Shown: positions 17,341 to 26,360 of the stretch, in pieces
Layout: every line of letters begins with the position of its first letter
Position numbering within the stretch: the first letter of the stretch is position 1
Assembly (NCBI GenBank): GCA_944385025.1
Contig: CALWVQ010000008.1
Span: 1-50,808 of the forward strand
Origin: an uncultured Eubacterium sp.
GTDB lineage: Bacteria; Bacillota; Clostridia; Oscillospirales; Acutalibacteraceae
DNA length: 50,808 bases
Direction of reading: 5' to 3'
Translations under genes and position numbers: made by a program
Notes under the pieces: generated by a model
Told to the model about the DNA's origin: nothing
What the model saw: the letters and a program-made list of their open reading frames with translations, nothing else
Database searches by the model: none

Positions 17341-17367
17341 AATCCACGGCTAAGCCGTGGATTTTTT
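17341..17367. terminator. Bidirectional terminator between ABC operon and deacetylase
   Basis: AATCCACGGC (17341-17350), loop TAA, GCCGTGGATT (17354-17363), then TTTT. It lies between convergent genes. Confidence 0.92.
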
Positions 17368-18698
17368 TATGTGTTATTATTAATTTTGGTTGCGTTAACG
17401 TACTGCTGTCCTGCCTTTGGCGCTTCTCCGTCGTTTTTATATGCAATCAGCTCGCTTACGGTAACAAGCTGATAACCTTCTTTAATCAGCATAGGAACAA
17501 TTTTTTCCACAGCGTCGGCAGTAGACGGATAAATGTCGTGCATAAGGATAATTGCGCCGTCAAACGCTTGAGACGTCGCTATCTTGACTACCGATTTAGC
17601 GTTCTTTGATTTCCAGTCTTCAGTATCAACAGACCAGTATGCAATAGGCATATTTTCCTTTTCACATTCTCTTTGAATTTCCTTTGACATTATTCCGCCG
17701 GGACATCTAAACACAGTAGGCTTTTCCCCTGTTACCTCTTTAATTGCGTTACTGCATTTTGAAATGTCAGAAGGTTTAACATTTTTTCCGTAATTCTTAT
17801 GGTCGTATGTATGATTTCCAAGCTCGCACCCAAGCTTTACTTCCCTTTTCAGCAAATCCTCATTTGAGCTGTTTATTCTTGAAGCACACATAAAGAAAGT
17901 AGCTTTGGCGTTATGCTTTTCAAGCACGTCTAATATTCTTTCGGTGCTGCAGCTGTTGTTGCCGTCATAATAACCGGGGCCATCGTCAAAAGTTAACGCA
18001 ATCATCGGTTTTTTAGGGTCAATATTTTCATCCATCAGTATTCTGTCCCTGATTTCCGTTGACTTTGTTTCGCTCCACTGACTGTAAACAAGTTTACCGT
18101 CTACTGTTATATAAGAACAGCACCTTACAAAATAAGTATCCTTTGGTTTAAGCTCCTTTTCTACAAAACGGTTTTTTTCTGTTTCAGTTGTTTTTGAATC
18201 ACTGAAATCCTCGTTTTTTGAATACTCAACAAGATAGCCTTCAGCGTTTTCCTGTTCATCCCACTTTACGTTTAAAAGTCCTTCATTTTCAGAGCTTACC
18301 GCAATTTCGGGAGTTTGCGGCGTTGAATATGCAGTAAATACTTCTCCCTGCTGACTTTCAATAAGCTTTTTGCCGAAGGTTTTGTACGCCGTAACTTTTA
18401 TTCTGTAAACTGTTCCTGCAACAACGTCTTTCATCTCATAGGAACAGTTTTCACCGCCTTTTACCTCTGCAATAAGGTCCGCTTTTCCCTCTTTTTCATC
18501 AATATTATAAATTTTGTATCCCTGTGCCTTGTGCACCTTTTTCCATTTAAGAGAAATGGAAGAGCTTGTGCTTTGCGTCACCGACGCAGCCTTAACATTA
18601 TCTATCTGATTTCCGTCGACAATATAAATCAAAACTGCAGAAATTGCCAGCACAACAGCTATGATGACAAGGGTATAAATTCTGATCTTCTTCTGCAT
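17367..18698 (-). CDS. Membrane-anchored polysaccharide deacetylase with two fibronectin III domains
   Basis: An extracytoplasmic NodB-family deacetylase acting on cell-wall peptidoglycan, chitin- or xylan-like N-/O-acetylated sugars; the substrate is not determinable. From ATG 18698 it has 443 residues. A hydrophobic helix at 8-27 is a signal or anchor. Two fibronectin type III-like domains follow (about 36-122 and 126-217), then the NodB domain (about 230-430) with the catalytic TFDDGP (236-241), the metal ligands in HTYDH (296-300), and CPGG and LMHD motifs. The upstream TTG at 18713 is rejected because it overlaps the GGAG ribosome-binding site of the ATG. Single gene, divergent from the hydrogenase operon. 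Confidence 0.9.
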   Translation of the reverse strand: MQKKIRIYTLVIIAVVLAISAVLIYIVDGNQIDNVKAASVTQSTSSSISLKWKKVHKAQGYKIYNIDEKEGKADLIAEVKGGENCSYEMKDVVAGTVYRIKVTAYKTFGKKLIESQQGEVFTAYSTPQTPEIAVSSENEGLLNVKWDEQENAEGYLVEYSKNEDFSDSKTTETEKNRFVEKELKPKDTYFVRCCSYITVDGKLVYSQWSETKSTEIRDRILMDENIDPKKPMIALTFDDGPGYYDGNNSCSTERILDVLEKHNAKATFFMCASRINSSNEDLLKREVKLGCELGNHTYDHKNYGKNVKPSDISKCSNAIKEVTGEKPTVFRCPGGIMSKEIQRECEKENMPIAYWSVDTEDWKSKNAKSVVKIATSQAFDGAIILMHDIYPSTADAVEKIVPMLIKEGYQLVTVSELIAYKNDGEAPKAGQQYVNATKINNNT

Positions 18699-18744
18699 AA
18701 AACATATCTCCAAATTGATTGCTCAATCATCTCATCACAAATCA

Positions 18745-18773
18745 AATATAACATTAGAAATTTTAAAAATCAA
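18745..18773 (-). promoter_or_regulatory. Promoter for the polysaccharide deacetylase
   Basis: Minus strand TTGATT (18773-18768), 17-nt spacer, TATATT (18750-18745). Confidence 0.55.
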
Positions 18774-18791
18774 CACGTTTATTTAAAAAAA

Positions 18792-18816
18792 GTTACAAAG
18801 TATGACAATTTGTAAC
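18792..18816. promoter_or_regulatory. Inverted repeat between the deacetylase and ech promoters
   Basis: GTTACAAA (18792-18799) and TTTGTAAC (18809-18816) are perfect 8-bp arms around a 9-nt centre. It lies upstream of both divergent promoters, the expected place for a shared regulator site. The regulator is unknown; it does not fit the Rex consensus. Confidence 0.4.
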
Positions 18817-18864
18817 ATTGCATATTTTTATGCCGAAAAATTTGGCACAAATTGAGCATAATTA

Positions 18865-18893
18865 TTGACCGCTTGTTGATATAGTGTTATTAT
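18865..18893 (+). promoter_or_regulatory. Promoter for the ech-hyp operon
   Basis: TTGACC (18865-18870), 17-nt spacer, TATTAT (18888-18893), which overlaps a better-looking TATAAT (18891-18896) that would need a 20-nt spacer. The leader is about 45 nt. Confidence 0.55.
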
Positions 18894-18945
18894 AATACGG
18901 GTTATATTTACAACATATTTTATGTCTTTTGAGGAGGATGATTGA

Positions 18946-20856
18946 ATGGAATATTTGATCATTATACTTATCGGCGTTCCATTTCTCAGCGCCCTGCTTC
19001 TGAGCGTTGGAAAGAGCAACGTTTTCAGACAAATTGTTACCTATACAAGCAGTGCTGTTTTAATCGGTCTTGCGGTAACATTTGCTGCTAAATTCTTTAT
19101 GAACGGCTCACAGCCTTTAATGTATTTTGCAAAAACGCAAACGGTTGACTACGCAATGATGGGCGTGGAAATTTTTCTGATGGCACTTATTACCGTGCTT
19201 AGCTTCAAGTATAAGCAATACTATGCAGCCGCCCTTTCCATAGTGCAGACAGTTGCAGTACTTTGGTATGAGCTTGGGGGATACGCTCCTCACCAAGAAG
19301 TGCATAAGGTATACGTTGACCAGCTTACAGTAATTATGGTACTGATAGTTGCTATTGTAGGCACTCTGATAACAGTTTATGCCTGCGGCTATATGAAAGA
19401 TTACCACCATCACCATACGGAGTTTAAAGACAGACGGTGTTATTTTTTTGCACTTATGTATGTATTTTTAGGTGCAATGTTCGGACTTGTTTTTTCAAAC
19501 AGTCTTATTTGGATGTACTTCTTCTGGGAAATCACCAGCGTAATTTCATTCCTGCTTATCGGCTACACAAGAACTCCTGAAGCTATCCATAACAGTTTCA
19601 AAGCTTTATGGATGAACCTGCTTGGCGGATGCGGTTTTGCAGTTGCAATTATTGCATCAGGTGTTAAATTTAACGTAACAGATATACAAAGCCTTATATT
19701 GTGCGACGGAAACATAGTTATAATTCCTGCAATTATGCTTTCTTTTGCCGCACTCACTAAAAGTGCTCAGATGCCGTTTTCAAAATGGCTGTTGGGCGCT
19801 ATGGTTGCCCCTACACCATCGTCAGCACTTCTTCACAGTGCCACAATGGTTAAAGCAGGCGTATATCTTCTCTTAAGGCTTTCTCCTATTCTTGCCGGTA
19901 CTTTTGCAGGCACTATGGTCAGCCTTATCGGAGGAATCACTTTCCTTATTCTCTCTATGCTTGCAATTACAGTCAGCGACGGCAAAAAAGTTCTTGCTTA
20001 TTCCACAATTTCAAACCTTGGTCTTATTACCGCCTGTGCCGGAGTGGGAGCGCTCGAGACAGTATGGGCAGGTATATTCCTTCTCATTTTCCACGCTGTT
20101 TCAAAATCTCTTTTGTTCCAGACAGTTGGCGCTATTGAAAACTCAACAGGCTCAAGGAATATTGAAACGATGCACGGTTTAGTAAGACGTCATCCATATC
20201 TTGCTTGGACTCTTGTTATAGGTATTGCAGGAATGTTCCTTGCTCCGTTTGGTATGCTTATTTCAAAATGGGCTGCCCTCAAGGCATTTATTGACAACGG
20301 CTCAATTATCCTTCTTCTTTGCGTATGCTTCGGCAGTGCTACAACACTGTTCTACTGGATGAAGTGGATGGCAACAGTGCTTGCTTCAAAAACCAACGAT
20401 GTTAAGGCTAAGAACACTACAAGTGCAAATCAGTGGTTTTCAATACTTATACATTCAGTTGCAATGACCGTTCTTTGCTTTATATTCCCTATGCTTTCAA
20501 GAGATGTAATCATTCCTTATATTCACCACGTATATCACAACGCTTATCAGGTTATCACCGATGACAACATAATCATTATGATGATTATGCTCATTCTTAT
20601 CTTTGTAATTCCGTTGGCATCTTGGTTTTCTGCAAGACGTGCCAGCTACAAAAAAGCTCCACGTTACATCAACGGTGTAAACGCCGGAGACCAGATGAAC
20701 TATATTGATTCAATGGGTGAGAAAAAACGTTTCTTCCTTTCAAACTGGTATATGGAAGATTTATTCGGTGTTGAAAAGCTTTGGAAACCCGCCGTTATAC
20801 TCTCCACTCTTTTAATTGTGGCAATAATGGTAATTGCAGTAGGAGGTGCTTTATAA
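18946..20856 (+). CDS. echA: Ech hydrogenase subunit A (ion-translocating membrane subunit)
   Basis: Large NuoL/MrpA-like membrane subunit of an energy-converting [NiFe] hydrogenase, 636 residues with about 15-16 transmembrane helices; thought to carry the proton or sodium path. The Proton_antipo_M signature is clear near residues 265-310: ALTKSAQMPFSKWLLGAM, then APTPSSALLHSATMVKAGVYLL, with the conserved lysines. The C-terminal part (about 480-636) is a membrane/amphipathic extension typical of this subunit. It has a strong GAGGAGG ribosome-binding site and is the first gene of the ech-hyp operon; its stop overlaps the echB start (TAATG). A complex I or Mrp assignment is excluded by the gene order that follows. 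Confidence 0.9.
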   Translation: MEYLIIILIGVPFLSALLLSVGKSNVFRQIVTYTSSAVLIGLAVTFAAKFFMNGSQPLMYFAKTQTVDYAMMGVEIFLMALITVLSFKYKQYYAAALSIVQTVAVLWYELGGYAPHQEVHKVYVDQLTVIMVLIVAIVGTLITVYACGYMKDYHHHHTEFKDRRCYFFALMYVFLGAMFGLVFSNSLIWMYFFWEITSVISFLLIGYTRTPEAIHNSFKALWMNLLGGCGFAVAIIASGVKFNVTDIQSLILCDGNIVIIPAIMLSFAALTKSAQMPFSKWLLGAMVAPTPSSALLHSATMVKAGVYLLLRLSPILAGTFAGTMVSLIGGITFLILSMLAITVSDGKKVLAYSTISNLGLITACAGVGALETVWAGIFLLIFHAVSKSLLFQTVGAIENSTGSRNIETMHGLVRRHPYLAWTLVIGIAGMFLAPFGMLISKWAALKAFIDNGSIILLLCVCFGSATTLFYWMKWMATVLASKTNDVKAKNTTSANQWFSILIHSVAMTVLCFIFPMLSRDVIIPYIHHVYHNAYQVITDDNIIIMMIMLILIFVIPLASWFSARRASYKKAPRYINGVNAGDQMNYIDSMGEKKRFFLSNWYMEDLFGVEKLWKPAVILSTLLIVAIMVIAVGGAL

Positions 20857-21746
20857 TGTCATCAACTATTAAGATTGTTTTATGTATTGTTGCATATATA
20901 CTGATAGCACCTTTTATGGGCGGAATTATGTCCGGCATTGACAGAAAAATTACAGCCCGTATGCAAGGCAGACAGGGTCCCCCCATCTTACAGCCGTTTT
21001 ATGATGTATCAAAGCTTCTGAAGAAAGAAACGGTATATGTTAACCACGTTCAGATTTTCTATCTTTTGACTTTCCTTATTTTTGTTATTTTCACAGGCTG
21101 CCTGTTCTTTGGAGGATTTGACCTGCTTCTTGTATTTTTCTCACTTACAACGGCAAACCTTTTTCTTGTACTTGCCGCTACCAGCAGCCATTCGCCTTAC
21201 GCAAATATGGGCGCAAACAGAGAAATGGTACAGATGCTTGCTTATGAGCCTATGGTATTGCTTACAGCAGTAGGTTTTTACCTGTCAACAGGCACCTTTA
21301 AGGTTAGGGAGATAATTATGAGCGATAATCTCCCTGCAATCATTACACTTCCGGGTGTTTTTGTGGGATTTGTATTTATCCTTACAATTAAGCTTAGAAA
21401 GCACCCATTTGACCTTGCCACAAGCCACCACGCTCATCAGGAAATGGTAAAAGGTATTACAACAGAGTTTTCAGGCGAGATGTTCGGCCTTGTGGAAATT
21501 GCCCACTGGTATGAAAACGTATTTCTTATGGGTGTAGTTGCACTGTTCTTCCTTAATGCAAACTGGTGGACAATCTTTATTGCCCTTGTTGCAGTTTCAA
21601 TCACCTATTTTGTGCTTATTCTTGTAGACAACACAAACGCAAGAATGAAATGGAAAACAATGTTTAAAAACTCTTGGATAACTACCATCATTATCGGTGC
21701 TCTTAACGTATTTATCCTTGAGGTTATTATGAAAGGAGTGTTATAA
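20856..21746 (+). CDS. echB: Ech hydrogenase subunit B (NuoH-like membrane subunit)
   Basis: Membrane subunit homologous to NuoH/HycD, joining the hydrogenase module to the ion pump. 296 residues from ATG 20856, which overlaps the echA stop; about eight transmembrane helices. The NuoH signature is visible at residues about 27-55: SGIDRKITARMQGRQGPP and QPFYDVSKLLKKE, and further on KLRKHPFDLATSHHAHQE, where the acidic and polar residues line the quinone-like cavity of complex I. In Ech enzymes that region faces ferredoxin-derived electrons rather than a quinone. Immediately followed by echC after 3 nt. Confidence 0.92.
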   Translation: MSSTIKIVLCIVAYILIAPFMGGIMSGIDRKITARMQGRQGPPILQPFYDVSKLLKKETVYVNHVQIFYLLTFLIFVIFTGCLFFGGFDLLLVFFSLTTANLFLVLAATSSHSPYANMGANREMVQMLAYEPMVLLTAVGFYLSTGTFKVREIIMSDNLPAIITLPGVFVGFVFILTIKLRKHPFDLATSHHAHQEMVKGITTEFSGEMFGLVEIAHWYENVFLMGVVALFFLNANWWTIFIALVAVSITYFVLILVDNTNARMKWKTMFKNSWITTIIIGALNVFILEVIMKGVL

Positions 21747-21749
21747 GCA

Positions 21750-22190
21750 ATGTCTGACGTAAAAAAATCACCTTGGATAATGCACTACGACGGCACAAGC
21801 TGTAACGGCTGCGACATTGAGGTGCTTGCCTGCTTAACTCCTTTATATGATGTTGAACGCTTCGGCGTTATAAATACAGGAAATCCGAAACACGCCGATA
21901 TTCTTTTGATTACAGGCGCGGTAAACGACCAGAACAAAGACGTAGTTAAACAGCTTTATGAACAAATGACAGAGCCAAAAGTAGTTTGTGCTATCGGTAT
22001 TTGTGCCTGCAACGGCGGCGTATTCAAGGATTGTTACAACATTTTAGGCGGAGTCGACAAGGTTATTCCCGTTGACATATATGTTCCCGGCTGTGCCGCA
22101 AGACCCGAATCAATTATTGACGGCGTTGTAAAATCGCTTGACCTTTTGGAAGAAAAAAGCAAAAAATTGAGGGAGGCAAACAACAAATGA
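21750..22190 (+). CDS. echC: Ech hydrogenase subunit C (small subunit)
   Basis: Small hydrogenase subunit of the NuoB/HycG type, 146 residues, cytoplasmic side. It holds the proximal [4Fe-4S] cluster next to the NiFe site. The cluster cysteines are in TSCNGCDIEVLAC (residues about 15-27), GICACNGG (about 90) and VPGCAARPE (about 115). The short form with a single cluster is characteristic of group 4 membrane hydrogenases. It overlaps echD by 4 nt (ATGA). Confidence 0.94.
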   Translation: MSDVKKSPWIMHYDGTSCNGCDIEVLACLTPLYDVERFGVINTGNPKHADILLITGAVNDQNKDVVKQLYEQMTEPKVVCAIGICACNGGVFKDCYNILGGVDKVIPVDIYVPGCAARPESIIDGVVKSLDLLEEKSKKLREANNK

Positions 22191-22582
22191 GAGAAGAATA
22201 TGTTTTTGAATACCTTGACAATATTCAGGACCTCTACAAAATAATGCTGGAAAAACAAAGGGCAGGTTATCGCTTGGCACAGATTTGTGCAACAGCCTTT
22301 GAAGGTTACAACGAATTAATTTATTCTGTTGTGCGGGACTATGACTTTGAAAATTATAAGGTTAAAGTAGATATTGACGAGGAAATTAACACAATATCAG
22401 ATTTTTATCCATCCGCAATGCTTTTTGAAAATGAGATGAAAGAACTTTTCGGAGTAAAGATAAAATCCATTAATCCTGATTTTCAGGACAAGCTTTACAG
22501 AATTCCTGTTAAGACACCTTTCAAAAAGGAAATCAAGGACGCTGTAAAAATAGTAAAAAAAGAAGAGGGGGCAACTGAATAA
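22187..22582 (+). CDS. echD: Ech hydrogenase subunit D (NuoC-like)
   Basis: Small NuoC (30-kDa)-like structural subunit, 131 residues. Sequence similarity in this subunit is generally low; the recognisable part is the SAMLFENEMKELFGVKI block (residues about 83-99), the conserved E-x-E-x3-LFG element. The acidic-to-basic C-terminal tail (KKEIKDAVKIVKKEEG) is unremarkable. The call rests on this motif plus its exact position between echC and echE, both of which it overlaps. Confidence 0.85.
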   Translation: MREEYVFEYLDNIQDLYKIMLEKQRAGYRLAQICATAFEGYNELIYSVVRDYDFENYKVKVDIDEEINTISDFYPSAMLFENEMKELFGVKIKSINPDFQDKLYRIPVKTPFKKEIKDAVKIVKKEEGATE

Positions 22583-23661
22583 TGGGTGAAAGAACAATAG
22601 TTCCTTTTGGACCGCAGCATCCCGTACTTCCGGAGCCTATTCACCTTGATCTTGTTTTAGAAGATGAAAAGGTAATTGAGGCTATCCCCTCTATCGGCTT
22701 TGTTCACAGAGGACTTGAGGGACTTGCCGACAAAAGAGATTTTAACGACTATCAGTATGTTATTGAGAGAATTTGCGGTATCTGTTCGTTTAAGCACGGT
22801 ATGTGCTACTGTGAGTCAATAGAGCGCATATTTGACGCCGAAATTCCCGAAAGAGCCGAATTTCTCCGCACAATATGGGGAGAAATGAGCCGTATTCATT
22901 CTCATCTTCTTTGGCTTGGACTTTTGGCAGACGCATTTGGTTTTGATGCGTTGTTTATGCAGTGCTGGAGAATGAGAGAAAAAGTCCTTGATATGTTTGA
23001 AGCCTCAACAGGCGGACGTGTAATCTTTTCCGTAAACAAGATAGGCGGTGTTCTTCGTGATATGGACAGCGCTATGCTTAAAAGTTTTGTTGATATTTTC
23101 AACTCAATGGAAAAAGATTTAAAAGCTGTTACAAAAACGTTTCTTAACGATTACAGCGTTGAAACCCGTCTTAAAGGTGTAGGCATACTGACTAAAGAGG
23201 ACGCTAACCGTCTTGGCGCAGTAGGTCCTATGGCAAGAGCGTCAGGAATAGAAATAGACACAAGAAAAACAGGATACGAGGCTTACGGCAAGGTTGATTT
23301 TGACATTATCACTTCTAACGACTGCGACGGATATGCAAGATGCGCTGTAAGAATCGGCGAAATATTCCAGTCATTTAACATTATCAGACAGCTTGTTGAT
23401 AAAATTCCCGACGGCCCTATTACCACACAAATTAAAGGCAATCCTAACGGCGAAGCTTTTGTAAGAGTTGAACAGCCCAGAGGCGAGGCTATCTACTACG
23501 CCAAGGGCAACGGCACTAAATTTCTTGAAAGATTCAGAGTGCGTACTCCCACATTTACTAATATCCAAAGCTTACTGCACATTCTGCCGGGCTCTGAACT
23601 TGCAGATGTGCCTTTGCAGATACTCACCATTGACCCCTGCATAAGCTGTACTGAAAGATAA
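22582..23661 (+). CDS. echE: Ech hydrogenase large subunit E (NiFe active site)
   Basis: Catalytic large subunit, NuoD/HycE type, 359 residues. The four nickel-binding cysteines are present: C65 and C68 in ERICGICSFKHG and C353 and C356 in IDPCISCTER. The protein ends at Arg359, directly after DPCxxCxxR, so there is no C-terminal extension to be cut off by a maturation protease. Short ends of this kind are known for some group 4 hydrogenases such as CooH. With EchC and EchF it should reduce protons with electrons from ferredoxin while EchA/B export ions, or run in reverse. The start overlaps the echD stop. Confidence 0.96.
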   Translation: MGERTIVPFGPQHPVLPEPIHLDLVLEDEKVIEAIPSIGFVHRGLEGLADKRDFNDYQYVIERICGICSFKHGMCYCESIERIFDAEIPERAEFLRTIWGEMSRIHSHLLWLGLLADAFGFDALFMQCWRMREKVLDMFEASTGGRVIFSVNKIGGVLRDMDSAMLKSFVDIFNSMEKDLKAVTKTFLNDYSVETRLKGVGILTKEDANRLGAVGPMARASGIEIDTRKTGYEAYGKVDFDIITSNDCDGYARCAVRIGEIFQSFNIIRQLVDKIPDGPITTQIKGNPNGEAFVRVEQPRGEAIYYAKGNGTKFLERFRVRTPTFTNIQSLLHILPGSELADVPLQILTIDPCISCTER

Positions 23662-23673
23662 GGAGGTAAAATT

Positions 23674-24258
23674 ATGTCAATAATTATGGATTTTACAAAG
23701 ATTGCATTGAAAAATCTTTTGTCAAAGCCTGCAACCTCCCAGTATCCTTTTAAACCAAAGGAGTTTCCTGAAAAAAGCAGAGGTCACGTGGAGATTAATA
23801 TAGATGACTGCATTTTGTGCGGTATTTGCTCAAGAAAATGTATGTCGGGCGCAATCACCGTTGACAGAAACAGTAAAACCTGGTCTATTGAGAGAATGGG
23901 CTGCGTTCAGTGTCAGGCTTGTGTAAACGCCTGTCCTAAAAACTGTTTAACAATGGCTGCGGGATACACGGCGCCGTCAACAGAAAAAACCGTTGACACA
24001 TATCAAAAGCCTGTTGAAGAGTCAAAGGGCGGCAAGATAGTCAACGATATGTCAAAATGTATTCTCTGCGGTCTTTGTGCCAGAAAGTGTCCGCAGGAAT
24101 GTATCACTGTTGACCGCACAGGCGAAAAAACCTGGTCTATCGACCGTGACAAGTGCGTTCAGTGCGGCGCCTGCATAGACGCCTGCATTAAGTTTAAGGC
24201 TCTCAGCACCGCAGAAGACGACGGTGAAAAAGGAGTAGTTACACTTCACAAGGAGTAA
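23674..24258 (+). CDS. echF: Ech hydrogenase ferredoxin subunit F, duplicated (four [4Fe-4S] motifs)
   Basis: Iron-sulfur subunit that receives electrons from soluble ferredoxin. Typical EchF proteins are about 120-130 residues with two [4Fe-4S] motifs; this one has 194 residues and four CxxCxxCxxxC motifs: C46-C56, C77-C87, C129-C139 and C161-C171. The two halves (about 41-92 and 124-176) are clearly copies, sharing CILCG-C-RKC, KTWSI-R and CVQC-AC--AC. A 30-residue linker with TYQKPVEESKGGK joins them. All sixteen cysteines are intact, so four clusters are expected; the first half keeps a proline after the second motif (ACPKN), the last motif does not. AAGGAGG lies at good spacing. The residue 1-25 amphipathic segment probably docks on the membrane subunits. 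Confidence 0.9.
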   Translation: MSIIMDFTKIALKNLLSKPATSQYPFKPKEFPEKSRGHVEINIDDCILCGICSRKCMSGAITVDRNSKTWSIERMGCVQCQACVNACPKNCLTMAAGYTAPSTEKTVDTYQKPVEESKGGKIVNDMSKCILCGLCARKCPQECITVDRTGEKTWSIDRDKCVQCGACIDACIKFKALSTAEDDGEKGVVTLHKE

Positions 24259-24261
24259 GCT

Positions 24262-26358
24262 ATGACCGAAAGGCTGAATTTTAACGGTATTGTGCAGGGA
24301 ATAGGTTTCAGACCTGCTGCACAGCGAATTGCCCTTGAATTAAATGTAAACGGTTATGTTAAGAATTCGGGAGGCAATGTGGAACTTGTTATAAACGGTA
24401 ATAAACAGGCGTTGGACGAATTTGTCCAGCGCCTTATTGCAATGTTTGAAATTGTAAACTACACAAGAGATACTGTTAAAGAGCCTGAATTAAACAATAT
24501 CAAAGGTTTTAAAATCGTTCATTCTGAAAAGGACAGCAAAACGCCTTTTATCACTCCGGATCTTGCTACCTGTCAGGACTGTGAAAAAGAATTAAAAGAT
24601 AAAAATAACAGGAGATACAACCATCCGTTTATAAGCTGTGTAAACTGCGGGCCCAGATACACCGTTATTAACTCACTGCCCTATGACAGAGAAAACATAA
24701 CTATGAGCAAATTTGAGCTTTGCGGTGAATGTAATAAAGAATACTCCACCCCTGACGACAGACGGTGCCACGCACAGACTATTGCCTGCAATAACTGCGG
24801 CCCTGAAACAAATATGACTATTGACGAGGCAGTTGAAATTCTTAAAAACGGAGAAGTCTTGGCGATTAAGGATATAGGTGGGTACCACCTTGCCTGCAGG
24901 GCAGACGATGAAAAGGCAGTAAGTAAAATACGCGAAATTAAAAGACGTGAAAAAAAGCCCTTTGCGGTTATGTTTTCAGATATTGACGAAATAAAAAAAT
25001 ACTGTAACGTAAACAACAAAGAGGAGGAGCTTCTTTTATCCTCTGCAAGACCTATTGTTCTTTTGGAAAAGAAGATAGATTTTCCTTATAACGTATGCCA
25101 AAACAGCGACTTCACAGGGGCTTTTCTTCCCTGCAATCCTATACAGATAATGATACTTGAAAAAATATCCCCTCTTGTTATGACCAGCGCAAACATTTCC
25201 TCAGAGCCTATCATAATTGACGACGAGGAGATAAAAAAGCTGGGAGTAAAGGTTCTGTCACACAACAGAGAGATACTTACTCCTCTTGACGACAGCGTAC
25301 TTTTTGTAAACGGCGGCAGAGTTCAGTTTATAAGACGAGCAAGAGGTTACGTTCCCCTTGCGATAGAAATTGACAAAAATGCAAAAATCGACACTCTTTG
25401 TATGGGCGGAGATTTAAAAGCGGCTTTCGGCTATCACAGGGGCAACTACGTTTTTTTAAGCCAGTATTTCGGCGATCTTGAAGATGAGACAGTCTTTAAC
25501 GCATACAAAGAAAATATAAGGCGTTTTGGTGATTTGCACGGCTTTAAGCCGAAAAAAATTGCTGCAGATATGCACCCTGCCTACTACTCATCAAAAGTAT
25601 TTAAAAATGATGTTTTAATTCAGCACCACAAGGCTCACGCCGCATCTGTAATTGCAGAGCACAGACTCAAGGGTGACGTTTTGGGATTTGCCTTTGACGC
25701 AACAGGCTACGGCGAGGACGGTGCAATATGGGGAAGCGAAGTCTTTTTATTCAGGGGTAACAAGATAAAAAGACTTAATCACCTTGAATACACTAAATTT
25801 CTTGCAGGGGATGAAATATCCAAAAACGCTGATTTGGCTCTTTTCTGCTATCTTGGAGGAAATGAGTTAATTGACAAAGCGCTTAAAAACAACATAAACA
25901 CAGTTATGACCTCAAGTATGGGCAGACTGTTTGACGCTGTTTGCGCTCTTCTTGATATATGTCATTATAACGATTATGAGGGTGAATGCGCCGAGGCTTT
26001 GGAGTCGGCGGCAAGAAAGGCTGAAAAAGCATATCCCCTCACCATCTCTCTTAATCCGAAAGAGATTTTAAACGAAATAAAAGAAAATATGCAAAACGCC
26101 TCAAAAGAGGAGTTAGCCCTTGGTTTTCACCTGATGATAAGCAATTTGATTTGCTCTCTTTGCGAAAAATACAGAAAAGAGTACGGCGTAAATCAAGTGG
26201 TTTTAAGTGGCGGAGTATTCAACAACAGAATACTCACCTCTCATACTTTTTCACAGCTTGAAGAAAACGGCTTTAAGGTGTATATTAATGAAAGAGTACC
26301 CGCAGGGGACGGAGGTATCGCCTTAGGTCAGGCATATTTAACGGCAATGGAGGAATAA
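24262..26358 (+). CDS. hypF: Carbamoyltransferase HypF
   Basis: Uses carbamoyl phosphate and ATP to carbamoylate the C-terminal cysteine of HypE, the source of the two cyanide ligands on the hydrogenase iron. 698 residues, a little shorter than many HypF (about 750). Domain order is complete: acylphosphatase (1-88, GIVQGIGFRP), two zinc fingers (CQDCEKE...CVNCGPRYT and CGECNKE...CNNCGPET, about 107-180), YrdC domain (about 195-370), and a Kae1-like carbamoyl-transfer domain (about 380-698) with HHKAHAASV, FDATGYGEDGAIWGSE and LSGGVFNNRIL. It starts 3 nt after echF with AAGGAG inside the end of echF, so it is in the same transcript. Confidence 0.96.
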   Translation: MTERLNFNGIVQGIGFRPAAQRIALELNVNGYVKNSGGNVELVINGNKQALDEFVQRLIAMFEIVNYTRDTVKEPELNNIKGFKIVHSEKDSKTPFITPDLATCQDCEKELKDKNNRRYNHPFISCVNCGPRYTVINSLPYDRENITMSKFELCGECNKEYSTPDDRRCHAQTIACNNCGPETNMTIDEAVEILKNGEVLAIKDIGGYHLACRADDEKAVSKIREIKRREKKPFAVMFSDIDEIKKYCNVNNKEEELLLSSARPIVLLEKKIDFPYNVCQNSDFTGAFLPCNPIQIMILEKISPLVMTSANISSEPIIIDDEEIKKLGVKVLSHNREILTPLDDSVLFVNGGRVQFIRRARGYVPLAIEIDKNAKIDTLCMGGDLKAAFGYHRGNYVFLSQYFGDLEDETVFNAYKENIRRFGDLHGFKPKKIAADMHPAYYSSKVFKNDVLIQHHKAHAASVIAEHRLKGDVLGFAFDATGYGEDGAIWGSEVFLFRGNKIKRLNHLEYTKFLAGDEISKNADLALFCYLGGNELIDKALKNNINTVMTSSMGRLFDAVCALLDICHYNDYEGECAEALESAARKAEKAYPLTISLNPKEILNEIKENMQNASKEELALGFHLMISNLICSLCEKYRKEYGVNQVVLSGGVFNNRILTSHTFSQLEENGFKVYINERVPAGDGGIALGQAYLTAMEE

Positions 26359-26360
26359 AA

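Noticed and set aside
18946..24258. Complex I (Nuo) or formate hydrogenlyase instead of Ech.
   Set aside because: The gene set is exactly A-B-C-D-E-F with nickel-binding cysteines kept in the large subunit and no NuoE/F/G, formate dehydrogenase or extra antiporter subunits.
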